Below are positions 56,454 to 64,000 of a DNA stretch of 64,000 bases, in pieces. The notes beneath the pieces were generated by a model. The model ran no database searches. It had not been told where the DNA came from and saw only the letters and a program-made list of their open reading frames with translations. Positions within the stretch are counted from its first letter, which is position 1. The number at the start of each line of letters is the position of its first letter. The position numbers and the translations under genes are program-made. The DNA lies in the NCBI GenBank assembly GCA_004293915.1, contig RDZG01000063.1, positions 1 to 64,000 on the forward strand, read 5' to 3'. The DNA is from Bacteroidota bacterium. GTDB taxonomy: Bacteria > Bacteroidota > Bacteroidia > Cytophagales > UBA9547.

Positions 56454-56762
56454 AGCAACTTCGGTCATCATGTCTTGTGTCCAAGGTGGGTCGAAAGTAA
56501 CTTCCACGTTTACATCGTTGAAAATGTTTAAATCCATAATTTTTTGTTTTGCTTCATTTGGCAATTCCTGTGCCGATGGGCAAGCAGGAGATGTTAAAGT
56601 CATACTTACAAAACAATTATTGATTGGATAAATACTAACTTCGTATATCAAACCGAGTTCAAAAATGTTTACAGGAATTTCAGGATCATAAACGCTTTTG
56701 ATAGCATCTATTGCTTTTTCCTTTTTTTGTTCATCGGTTAATATTGCTATTTCAGTATCCAT
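56439..56762 (-). CDS. MIP18/DUF59-family Fe-S assembly protein (SufT-like)
   Basis: 107 residues. The DUF59 core is visible: IKSVYDPEIPVNIFELGLIYEV, MTLTSPACPSAQELP with the conserved Cys, and VEVTFDPPWTQDMMTEVA. SufT-type members help mature iron-sulfur proteins; the PaaD-like group is the alternative. The final VNC and TAA are encoded by the octamer repeat, so the natural C-terminus may have been changed. Upstream is the FKBP gene with its terminator. Confidence 0.88.
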   Translation of the reverse strand: MDTEIAILTDEQKKEKAIDAIKSVYDPEIPVNIFELGLIYEVSIYPINNCFVSMTLTSPACPSAQELPNEAKQKIMDLNIFNDVNVEVTFDPPWTQDMMTEVAIVNC

Positions 56763-56886
56763 TTGCTATTTCAATTTTTACAACAATTTATTAAATCGTT
56801 AAGTTCGATTAATTTTAAAATATTGTTTGCGATGCAAATTTAGCCAAAATTGAATAAAATACGATTATTGTTTCAAAAATAAGCAC

Positions 56887-56922
56887 AAAAAAGGCTTACA
56901 ATGTTCTTAGTAAGCCTTTTTT
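56887..56922 (-). terminator. Intrinsic terminator of the FKBP isomerase gene
   Basis: AAAAAAGGCTTAC-N10-GTAAGCCTTTTTT. It lies 13 bases past the stop of the minus-strand FKBP gene. Confidence 0.9.
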
Positions 56923-56934
56923 GTTTGTAAAAAA

Positions 56935-57651
56935 TTATTTTTTATTGATAGAAATCAATTCAACTTCAAATATCAAAGTAGTTCCTGGTCCAATTTTTGG
57001 TCCAGCACCTTGGTTTCCATAAGCCAAATTTGCAGGCACAAAAAGTTTCCATTTCGAACCCGTTTTCATCATTGGTAGGGCTTCTTGCCATCCTTGAATC
57101 ACACCATTTACAGGAAAACTAGCTGGCTGACCACGATCAACAGAACTATCAAAAACTTCGCCATTGATTAATGTGCCATGATAATGTGTAGTAACCTCGT
57201 CTATCGGAGATGGTTTTTCGCCATTTCCTTCTTTCAAAATTTCGTACTGCAAACCGCTAGGAGTTACAATTACACCCGCACGTTTTTTGTTTTCTTCCAA
57301 AAACGCTTTGCCCAAAGCTTCATTTGGTCCAGTTTTTTTGGCTTGTTCGGCAGCAAAAAATGTTTGAATAATATTTTGTGCTTCGTCCATTGTAAGTAAA
57401 GTTTTGTTTCCTTTAAATACATCATCCAACGCCATCGAAACGGCACTTGGTTTTATAGCGTTTCCGATTCCTTGTTGTTTCATGTTTTGAGCGATACTCA
57501 AACCTATGGCATAGCTTAGTTTTTCTTGTTCAGTCGTTAGCATTTTTTTGGGTGGAGATGGTTTTGAAATAGGTTTTTTTGTTTGTCCGAAGCTCAATTG
57601 AGTTGCTAAAACGCAAACTGCAACCGAAAGTGAAATATTTATAATTTTCAT
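56935..57651 (-). CDS. Secreted FKBP-type peptidyl-prolyl isomerase
   Basis: 238 residues. A signal peptide ends near SFGQ (~23). An FkpA/Mip-like N-terminal helical dimerisation domain (~35-125, SYAIGLSIAQNMKQQGI) precedes the C-terminal FKBP domain (~130-235, VTTHYHGTLINGEVFDSS, GVIQGWQEALPMMKTGSKW, ANLAYGNQG, TTLIFEVELI). It assists proline-limited folding in the periplasm. It is divergent from the lipoprotein gene. Confidence 0.94.
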   Translation of the reverse strand: MKIINISLSVAVCVLATQLSFGQTKKPISKPSPPKKMLTTEQEKLSYAIGLSIAQNMKQQGIGNAIKPSAVSMALDDVFKGNKTLLTMDEAQNIIQTFFAAEQAKKTGPNEALGKAFLEENKKRAGVIVTPSGLQYEILKEGNGEKPSPIDEVTTHYHGTLINGEVFDSSVDRGQPASFPVNGVIQGWQEALPMMKTGSKWKLFVPANLAYGNQGAGPKIGPGTTLIFEVELISINKK

Positions 57652-57671
57652 TTTGATTTTTACATTTTTGG

Positions 57672-57693
57672 CAAATATATTTAATTATTTTTG
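57672..57693. promoter_or_regulatory. Overlapping divergent -7 elements (FKBP gene / lipoprotein gene)
   Basis: On the minus strand TATATTTG (57672-57679) faces the FKBP gene. On the plus strand TATTTTTG (57686-57693) faces the lipoprotein gene, 13 bases before its ATG. Both match TAnnTTTG. The -33 elements are weak. Confidence 0.4.
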
Positions 57694-57706
57694 TATCGAA
57701 AAATTT

Positions 57707-59395
57707 ATGAAAAAACTTCCCATTTATTTTATAATCGTAGTGCTGTTTTATTCTTGTGCAGCCCGAACGCCAAATAGTAGTCAATCTAAATCGGATGACG
57801 AAAAATATGTTTTAGCCAAAGAATTATTAGCTCAAAGTGCTTATAGTGAGGCTTTTAAATTATTTCAAGGCTTATATCAAGGATCGGCAGAAAAGTCTGA
57901 TTTTATTACCAGTAGCAAATATTATGCAGCCTATTGTCAGTACAAATTAGAGAACTATAAAGATGCCAATTTTATACTTTATCAACTCATAACTATTCAT
58001 CCAGAATGGAAAAAAATAGATTTGGCTTATTATTTAAAAGCAGTGGTGCAACTCGAAACACACAATTATATAGATGCTTTTATACAGTTTGCAAAAGTTA
58101 AATCGGAGCCTTATTTATCAAAATCAAATGCGGCAAAAGGATTTTATTTGCAAACAAAAATCACTGCTGACACAGTAGAGATTCTCAAAAAGCGTTTTCC
58201 AACGGATAAATTTTTGACATCCTTTCAAAACAAACCCACTATAATTTCCGAAGTTTTAACTTTTTCGGGAAAAGATTTGAATATTGCCGTTTTGATGCCT
58301 TTCGAAGCTAGTGCAAACAATCATTTTGTGTATGAAATGTACGAGGGAATGCTTTTGGGAGCCGATTCGCTCAAAAAAAATGGACTTACAATCAACCTTT
58401 TGCTATACGAAACAGGCAAAGATTCGGCTAAAGTTATAGAATTTACTAATTTACAAAATGCTGCTAATTTTGATGCCATTATTGGACCTGTTTATAACAA
58501 CCAACAAGCTACAATTGCACAATTTGCAAAAGATAAAAAAGCAATTGTAATCAACCCACTTTCTCAATTTAGCACTTTTTCAAAATCAATTTCTGGCTAT
58601 TTTCTCAATAAACCAAGTTTCGAAACACAAGGAAAACAAGCTGCTGAATATGCATTTCAAAATTTTAATCGAACTAAAAATGCTGTAATAATTTATGGTC
58701 TCGATGGTGGCGATAGCTTAATGGCAAAAGCTTATAAAATCAAGTACGAACAAATGGGAGGTAAAGTATTGGTTTTTAGAAGATTAAGCAAATTTACTGC
58801 CAATCTTTTGCCAACTGTAATGAGTAAAACCAAAATGGATAGTGTTTCGCATTTTACCATTTTTACATCCGAACCTACACTTGGTGCCAATGTTTTTACA
58901 TACCTAGAAACAACTTTATTAGAAAAAACCGCTACGTATAAAGTTGTAAATGAAGAAGGAAAAGAAGAAGAAAAAAAAGTTGAAAACAAAACTAAAGTAA
59001 CTGATATTCCTGTAATAGTAACTTCAAAATGGCTTGATTTTCAGGCTATTAACCTCGAACAGTTAGTGCTTCATCAAACACATTTTGTTTTTTCTGAAAA
59101 CATTAATCCTTCAGATACAATTTATAAAAATATTGAAACATTGTATTTTGACAAAACAGGCTTAAACCCCACGCCTTATGTGTATTATGGTTACAATTTA
59201 ATGTTGTATTGGGGAGCTTTATTAGGAAAATATGATAAAAAAATTGCTCAATATATTAAACAAACGGCTCCAATTAGATTCGATGATTTTTATTATAAAA
59301 ATTATACATCAGGAAACGACAACGGTTTTGTGCCTTTGTTTAAATTAGAAAATAATATTTTACAAATTGTAAATGCTCCACTAAAAAATGAATAG
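57707..59395 (+). CDS. Lipoprotein with TPR and periplasmic-binding-protein-like domain (LpoA-like)
   Basis: 562 residues from ATG 57707; the track start lies in the promoter. The lipobox is VLFYSCAAR, so Cys becomes lipidated. TPR-like helices occupy ~30-150 (EAFKLFQGLYQG, YAAYCQYKLENYKDANFILYQL). A type 1 periplasmic-binding fold follows (~200-560; IAVLMPFEASANNHFVYEMYEGMLLGAD, FDAIIGPVYNNQQ). This order resembles LpoA-type activators of penicillin-binding proteins or branched-chain amino-acid binding proteins. An outer-membrane anchor facing the periplasm is likely. It overlaps hemL by eight bases. Confidence 0.8.
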   Translation: MKKLPIYFIIVVLFYSCAARTPNSSQSKSDDEKYVLAKELLAQSAYSEAFKLFQGLYQGSAEKSDFITSSKYYAAYCQYKLENYKDANFILYQLITIHPEWKKIDLAYYLKAVVQLETHNYIDAFIQFAKVKSEPYLSKSNAAKGFYLQTKITADTVEILKKRFPTDKFLTSFQNKPTIISEVLTFSGKDLNIAVLMPFEASANNHFVYEMYEGMLLGADSLKKNGLTINLLLYETGKDSAKVIEFTNLQNAANFDAIIGPVYNNQQATIAQFAKDKKAIVINPLSQFSTFSKSISGYFLNKPSFETQGKQAAEYAFQNFNRTKNAVIIYGLDGGDSLMAKAYKIKYEQMGGKVLVFRRLSKFTANLLPTVMSKTKMDSVSHFTIFTSEPTLGANVFTYLETTLLEKTATYKVVNEEGKEEEKKVENKTKVTDIPVIVTSKWLDFQAINLEQLVLHQTHFVFSENINPSDTIYKNIETLYFDKTGLNPTPYVYYGYNLMLYWGALLGKYDKKIAQYIKQTAPIRFDDFYYKNYTSGNDNGFVPLFKLENNILQIVNAPLKNE

Positions 59396-60683
59396 AAGCC
59401 TAAGTCAACAACTGTTTTTAAAAGCACAAAACTTGATACCTGGCGGAGTTAATTCGCCAGTAAGAGCCTTTAGAGCCGTTGGCGGAACACCCGTTTTTAT
59501 GAAATCTGCAAAAGGAGCTTATTTATTTGATGTAGATGGAAATCGCTACATTGACTTAATTGGCTCGTGGGGACCTATGATTTTGGGACATGCACATCCC
59601 GAAATAGAAGAAGCAATAATAAAAGCTGTAAAAGATTCTACTTCGTTTGGAACACCATCGGAGCGAGAAGTAGAAATGGCTGAGCTTATTATTTCGATGG
59701 TGCCTTGTATCGAAAAAGTGCGTATGGTAAATTCTGGTACCGAAGCTTGTATGGCTGCCATCCGTGTGGCTCGTGGCTATACAGGAAAAAACAAAATCAT
59801 AAAATTCGAAGGTTGTTATCACGGACATGGCGATAGTTTTTTGATTGCTGCTGGTAGTGGAGCTGCCACTTTTGGCGAACCAGACAGTTTGGGAGTTACG
59901 CAAGGTGTTGCAAACGACACACTTACAGTACCTTATAATAACTTTGAAAAACTTGAAGAAATTGTACAGGCAAATAAAAACCAAATCGCATGTATTATTA
60001 TCGAACCTGTGGTTGGTAATATGGGTTGCGTTCTGCCACAAGCTGGGTATTTACAAAAAATCAGAACACTTTGTACCAAAGAAAACATTGTGTTTATTTT
60101 TGATGAAGTAATGACAGGCTTTCGATTAGCCAAAGGTGGAGCTTCCGAACTTTTTGGTGTTACTCCTGATCTTTGCACATTAGGCAAAATTATTGGAGGA
60201 GGTTTGCCAGTGGGTGCTTATGGCGGCAAAGCCGAAATCATGAATTGTGTTTCACCAGCTGGAAAAGTATATCAGGCAGGTACACTTTCGGGCAACCCTG
60301 TTGCAATGGCAGCTGGATTGGCAATGCTTACCAAACTCAAAAACACACCTTATATATATGAGCATCTAAATTCGATTACTCAAAAAATAACTTCGGGAAT
60401 AAAAAATGAATTAGCAAAATACAATAAAAACCTAACTATCAACCAAATAGGGTCTATGTATAGTTTGTTTTTTACAGAAAAAAATGTGGTTGATTTTGAA
60501 TCTGCCAAAACATCAAACCTAAATCAGTTTTCGGTTTATTTTAACCAAATGCTTGATAGAGGTGTGTACCTTGCTCCCTCTCAATTTGAAAGCCTTTTTG
60601 TTTCAAATGCCATTGAAAATCAAGACATTGAATTTATTTTAGAAGCAAATGCACAAAGTTTAAAAAAAGTATTTGATGCGTAG
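59388..60683 (+). CDS. hemL: Glutamate-1-semialdehyde 2,1-aminomutase
   Basis: 431 residues of a fold-I PLP enzyme. IPGGVNSPVRAF is the diagnostic N-terminal motif, EGCYHGHGDSFLIAAGSGAAT the substrate loop, FDEVMTGFR the PLP Asp region, and LGKIIGGGLPVGAYGG carries the Schiff-base Lys. It makes 5-aminolevulinate in the C5 haem pathway. The gene ends in a genuine TAG. It is cotranscribed with the lipoprotein upstream and a small membrane protein downstream. Confidence 0.97.
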   Translation: MNRSLSQQLFLKAQNLIPGGVNSPVRAFRAVGGTPVFMKSAKGAYLFDVDGNRYIDLIGSWGPMILGHAHPEIEEAIIKAVKDSTSFGTPSEREVEMAELIISMVPCIEKVRMVNSGTEACMAAIRVARGYTGKNKIIKFEGCYHGHGDSFLIAAGSGAATFGEPDSLGVTQGVANDTLTVPYNNFEKLEEIVQANKNQIACIIIEPVVGNMGCVLPQAGYLQKIRTLCTKENIVFIFDEVMTGFRLAKGGASELFGVTPDLCTLGKIIGGGLPVGAYGGKAEIMNCVSPAGKVYQAGTLSGNPVAMAAGLAMLTKLKNTPYIYEHLNSITQKITSGIKNELAKYNKNLTINQIGSMYSLFFTEKNVVDFESAKTSNLNQFSVYFNQMLDRGVYLAPSQFESLFVSNAIENQDIEFILEANAQSLKKVFDA

Positions 60684-61071
60684 TTCGATGGTAATACTGA
60701 TTTTTTTGTATCTTATTTTGGTTATTGGCATTGTGATATATCATTATCTTCAATTAAAAAATACGGTTGAAATAAAAGGGCAAATTAGTGCTGCTCAAAC
60801 AGAAAAAATAAATAGTGGCAAGATGTCTTTTTCGATTACCAAAACACAAATTGATTATTTATATAACTCACAAAAATATAGTTTAGTTTTTGATACTGAT
60901 CTGATTGAAAATTCTCAAAAGAATGAAATTAATTTGTTAGTAAATATTTCAAACCCTTCAAAAGCATATATCAACACACTAAAAGGTAAATGGCTTGAAA
61001 AATGTTATTTAATATTGTTTTTTTCAATAGCCTCCGTTTTTATATTGTTGTTTTTTGTAGCAAAAAACTAG
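60676..61071 (+). CDS. Small membrane protein with two helices, unknown function
   Basis: 131 residues. The ATG at 60676 overlaps the hemL stop (ATGCGTAG). An N-terminal helix (VILIFLYLILVIGIVIYHYL) and a C-terminal helix (CYLILFFSIASVFILLFFVA) enclose a ~70-residue soluble loop with beta-like character. No family recognised. Likely translationally coupled to hemL. Confidence 0.65.
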   Translation: MRSSMVILIFLYLILVIGIVIYHYLQLKNTVEIKGQISAAQTEKINSGKMSFSITKTQIDYLYNSQKYSLVFDTDLIENSQKNEINLLVNISNPSKAYINTLKGKWLEKCYLILFFSIASVFILLFFVAKN

Positions 61072-61153
61072 ATTTACTCCCTTAAAAATCAAATTAAAAT
61101 TAAAATAATACAAAAATAGTTACTTAATATTTTTTTATTGTATAAATCTTATA

Positions 61154-61161
61154 TAATTTTG
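61154..61161 (+). promoter_or_regulatory. Putative -7 element for the 3'-terminal large gene
   Basis: TAATTTTG matches TAnnTTTG, 32 bases before the ATG at 61194. No good -33 element. Confidence 0.35.
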
Positions 61162-61193
61162 TACTTATTAATAAATCTTAAATTCATATCAAA

Positions 61194-64000
61194 ATGAAAA
61201 ATTTAATACGATTAATTATTGCTAGTAGTTTGCTTTTTGCTGCTAGCAGTTATGCACAAAACAGTCCGACAATTGGTACAATAACTTCAAATATTATTGA
61301 AAAAGGTACTGGCGACAATTATATAATTGTTGGAAACGTAACAGATGGTGATGCATTAGCTGTCCAAAATCTTACTGTTACAGCAGTTTCAAGTAACAAT
61401 ACAGTTTTGAGTGTTACTGGGGTTTTATACACACAAGGTCAATCTTTTGCAATCATTAAAGTAAAAGAATTTGGCATTGATGGTACGGCTACAATTAACT
61501 TTTCAGCTCAAGATGATGATGGAACTACGCCTAAGCCATTTGTTATCAATGTAGGATTTTTTTATACACAAGGTTGCAGATGGAGTATATATGATATCGT
61601 ATTTTGGCAAAATGCATTTCCGCCAGATAATGAAATAACAAAATTAGATTCAATTATACCTCGTGTACAATTGCCTACAAATATTGAAATATGGAGAAAT
61701 ATAGGTATGACTGCTGGTCCGATTCAACTTGGTGGAGGGTTTACATTTCATGATGGATATACTACAGGATACAGAGGTACAATAATACCAACTGCAACTG
61801 GAATTTATATGTTTACTTTGGACTGGCAGGATGGTGGAGAGTTTAGAATATCAAAATCTGCAAGTTATAAAGATGTTTTTCAAATTGGTGGATTTAGAAA
61901 ACGTTCAGAAGGGACTCCTCAAGTAATTACTGATACTGTATATTTAGAAGCTGGAAGACCATATGGTTACAAATGTGCTTATTGGACAGTTTTCTCCGAA
62001 CTATTCTCTCTGCGATGGGCATATTTAGGTCCTAATCCTACAAATGTAACAACAGTTACAGCCTCTGCTATGCCAACAAATGTTGGAGGAACAACTTTTT
62101 TAGCTACTACACAAGATGTGAATATGTTTATTCCAGGTTTTTATGCCAAAACATTAACGGCTGGTACTGTTAATTTTAGTGTTTTGGGTACGGGAGGTGC
62201 ATTAGCAACTTATCCATATTATGATTTAATGAAACCAGTTTCTGTTTCTGGTTTAACATTATTAAGAAAAGGGAATGATAAAATGGAGTTTAAATGGAAT
62301 GCCAGTTTTGATTCAATTGGTGTAAAAAAATATAATGTTTATGTTGATGGAATATTAAGATTTAGCACAAAAAATGATAAGCAACTAAGTTATGTGCTTA
62401 CAGGTTTAAATCCAAGTACTTCGTACGCTATATTTGTAACAGCTATCGATAATGCTGGAAATGAGTCAAATATTAGTAATGTACTATTTGATACCACATT
62501 TCCAAACGATGCAATTGCACCTTCTGCACCTAACGGTCTCATAGTTAATGTTTTAGCCGACATGAGTGCTAAAGTGTCTTGGTCTCCTGCCACAGATAAT
62601 GCATCAGGTATTTACGGATATAAAGTATATGTTGATGGGTCAGCAATTCCATATAATACAGATACCGCAAATGTTACATCAATGATATTAAAAACATTTG
62701 ACCCCTTATCATCACATACTTTTACTTTACAAGCAATTGATGGAAATTTCAATGCATCTGCTTTGAGTACCGCATTAGGCTTTACTACCATAGCATACGA
62801 TCCATTACTTACTTCGCCTGGAGTTAAAAAACTGAGAATGAATATAAGTAAAGAATACGTAGGTAAAATAGATGGTTTTGGTTTGAATGTAGACTTTAGC
62901 AATTATGCTACAACATATATTAATAACGTTAAACGTATTAATCCAGGTTTAGTTCGATGGGGTTCAATAGATGCAAATCCATTATCTTATTCAATTTCTT
63001 CTGCTGGACCTAGAACTTTTGCAAAATTTGTGGATTTTGCTAATAAAGTAGGTGCTGCAGTAGATATTAGTATTGGTACAGATGGCACACCCCTAATAGA
63101 TTGGAGAAATGAAAGTATAGTTGGTGTTGATTTTGCTGGAACAGTAAAGCAAATGACTATAATGGAACGTACAGCGCAACAAATGATTGCTTACTTGTTT
63201 GCACCAGATTCTATGGCAACAAAATCAGTACTTGGAGCTAACTTTTTTCCTTATCATGCTGATGTTAGAAAACGTTTAAATGAAGGATTCAGACAATCAA
63301 CATTTACTGGTACATCATCAGCATTTAAAGGCATGATTATTGAGTTAGGATGTGAAGTTTGGGGAGGTACATCACTAGGTGAATCTGGAACAGTAGATCA
63401 TAATGCAGATGGATTTAACAACTACACCACGTATGGACTATGGGCTAGAAAAATGGCTAGGGCATTCAAATCAAGTCCGTTTTATGATTCTACCAAAATT
63501 AAATTAACATATTCAATGAGAGAACCACAACCAGGAAATAGTTTTGGACTAACAGAAGCAATTCTTGCAACAAATTCAGACCCATTGGATGTTGATTTAG
63601 GTGATTTGCTTTCACCAGCAGGATATATGGGGGGGAATTTAGAGTATTCGCCAGGTGTACCTGCAGCTAATTCAGAACTAGGGTATTACAGAAATAGTTT
63701 GGAATATATGTTTAAAAACTTAAATGGTTTTTATTCTACCAAAAATCTTGATAATACATTTAGAAAAAAACAAAGAGGTTTTTTCTTGTATGAATCAGCA
63801 ATGACAAAATCTACATACAATCAACGTATGGGGCAGGCTATTGTGTTATCTGATTATTTACTGACTGCTCATAAAGCAGGTTCGTATTACCCAGGCTTAT
63901 TTTCATATGAAGGTGGTGAGTGGGGGATTACCAGTAATAATTTTGCTGTGCTTAATCCTATGTTTAAAGCTACGTTATTAATTAATAATGTAACTAAAGG
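61194..64000 (+). CDS. Large secreted multidomain glycosidase-like protein (3' end outside window)
   Basis: Absent from the ORF track because it is open at the right edge; I read 935 codons without a stop. The signal peptide ends near SSYAQ (~22). A beta-rich domain (~25-120) precedes a PA14-like domain (~127-290, GGGFTFHDGYTTGYRGTIIP, YMFTLDWQDGGEFRIS). After a linker come two FN3 domains (~346-435, ~441-535; KKYNVYVDGILRF, YGYKVYVDGS). From ~545 there is a glycosidase-like TIM-barrel region with MIIELGCEVWGG (Glu721) and LFSYEGGEWG (Glu906). It is predicted to be extracellular. A T9SS sorting domain is expected beyond the edge. The Glu pair parallels the giant protein at 32.5 kb. Confidence 0.85.
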   Translation, partial: MKNLIRLIIASSLLFAASSYAQNSPTIGTITSNIIEKGTGDNYIIVGNVTDGDALAVQNLTVTAVSSNNTVLSVTGVLYTQGQSFAIIKVKEFGIDGTATINFSAQDDDGTTPKPFVINVGFFYTQGCRWSIYDIVFWQNAFPPDNEITKLDSIIPRVQLPTNIEIWRNIGMTAGPIQLGGGFTFHDGYTTGYRGTIIPTATGIYMFTLDWQDGGEFRISKSASYKDVFQIGGFRKRSEGTPQVITDTVYLEAGRPYGYKCAYWTVFSELFSLRWAYLGPNPTNVTTVTASAMPTNVGGTTFLATTQDVNMFIPGFYAKTLTAGTVNFSVLGTGGALATYPYYDLMKPVSVSGLTLLRKGNDKMEFKWNASFDSIGVKKYNVYVDGILRFSTKNDKQLSYVLTGLNPSTSYAIFVTAIDNAGNESNISNVLFDTTFPNDAIAPSAPNGLIVNVLADMSAKVSWSPATDNASGIYGYKVYVDGSAIPYNTDTANVTSMILKTFDPLSSHTFTLQAIDGNFNASALSTALGFTTIAYDPLLTSPGVKKLRMNISKEYVGKIDGFGLNVDFSNYATTYINNVKRINPGLVRWGSIDANPLSYSISSAGPRTFAKFVDFANKVGAAVDISIGTDGTPLIDWRNESIVGVDFAGTVKQMTIMERTAQQMIAYLFAPDSMATKSVLGANFFPYHADVRKRLNEGFRQSTFTGTSSAFKGMIIELGCEVWGGTSLGESGTVDHNADGFNNYTTYGLWARKMARAFKSSPFYDSTKIKLTYSMREPQPGNSFGLTEAILATNSDPLDVDLGDLLSPAGYMGGNLEYSPGVPAANSELGYYRNSLEYMFKNLNGFYSTKNLDNTFRKKQRGFFLYESAMTKSTYNQRMGQAIVLSDYLLTAHKAGSYYPGLFSYEGGEWGITSNNFAVLNPMFKATLLINNVTK

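Noticed and set aside
62390-62902. Minus-strand ORFs of 67 and 96 codons
   Set aside because: They overlap the continuous plus-strand frame from 61194, which encodes recognisable FN3 domains. The track lists them only because the true gene has no stop in the window.

Overview
The window is chromosomal DNA of a low-GC member of the Bacteroidota, probably a gliding, aerobic, polymer-degrading environmental lineage. This rests on four things: type IX secretion (T9SS) C-terminal sorting domains of both type A and type B, the gliding ABC-transporter ATPase gldA, several Bacteroidota-type promoters (TTTG, about 19 bp, TAnnTTTG) with A-rich start regions instead of Shine-Dalgarno sequences, and the family content (split feoA/feoB, nspC, the GreA-like small protein, BrxA, SufT). 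Genus cannot be read from the sequence. No tRNA, rRNA, IS element, CRISPR array, integrase or phage gene was seen.

Layout. 0-0.6 kb: a C-terminal glycosidase-like fragment. 0.7-5.7 kb: an HxlR-type regulator divergent from a four-gene operon (nitroreductase, DoxX-like, hypothetical, MFS exporter), then a Crp/Fnr-like regulator upstream of a three-gene SRPBCC/outer-membrane/membrane-protein operon. 5.9-16.3 kb: a carbohydrate locus without SusC/SusD, made of a secreted six-hairpin glycosidase, a GH140-like (DUF4038) gene broken by an in-frame TAG, a decayed partial duplicate of it, a T9SS protein with two jelly-roll-like domains plus Ig-like repeats, and a sulfatase. 16.3-32.2 kb: mostly core genes (YceI, rpmH, dsbD, SGNH hydrolase, gldA, dapF, nadE, polysaccharide deacetylase, feoAB, histidine kinase, nspC, a GntR regulator).

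32.5-49.6 kb is dominated by one very large surface-protein gene, now split into two ORFs (3265 and 2422 codons) by a frameshift near 42.30 kb. Joined, it would encode roughly 5,700 residues: signal peptide, glycosidase-like TIM-barrel domain, three LamG-like domains, many Ig-like and PKD-like repeats, and a type B T9SS sorting domain. 49.7-61.1 kb returns to housekeeping (a solitary nuoB, EVE protein, mutL, Fic protein, ilvD, GreA-like protein, brxA, sufT, FKBP isomerase, PBP1-like lipoprotein, hemL). From 61.19 kb to the right edge runs a second large secreted multidomain protein (PA14-like, two FN3, glycosidase-like), open at the window end and missing from the supplied ORF track.

The most noteworthy signals are: (1) the frameshifted giant gene, whose repeats change reading frame across the break; (2) the TAG-interrupted GH140-like gene, whose decayed neighbour copy still carries TGG at that codon; (3) a shared E-L-x-x-E / Y-E-G-G signature in the giant protein and the 3'-partial protein, possibly a poorly described glycosidase group; (4) a 12-copy octamer tandem repeat that forms the 3' end of the sufT-like gene; (5) a MutL with altered endonuclease and zinc motifs. 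I found no clear new defence, biosynthetic or mobile system.
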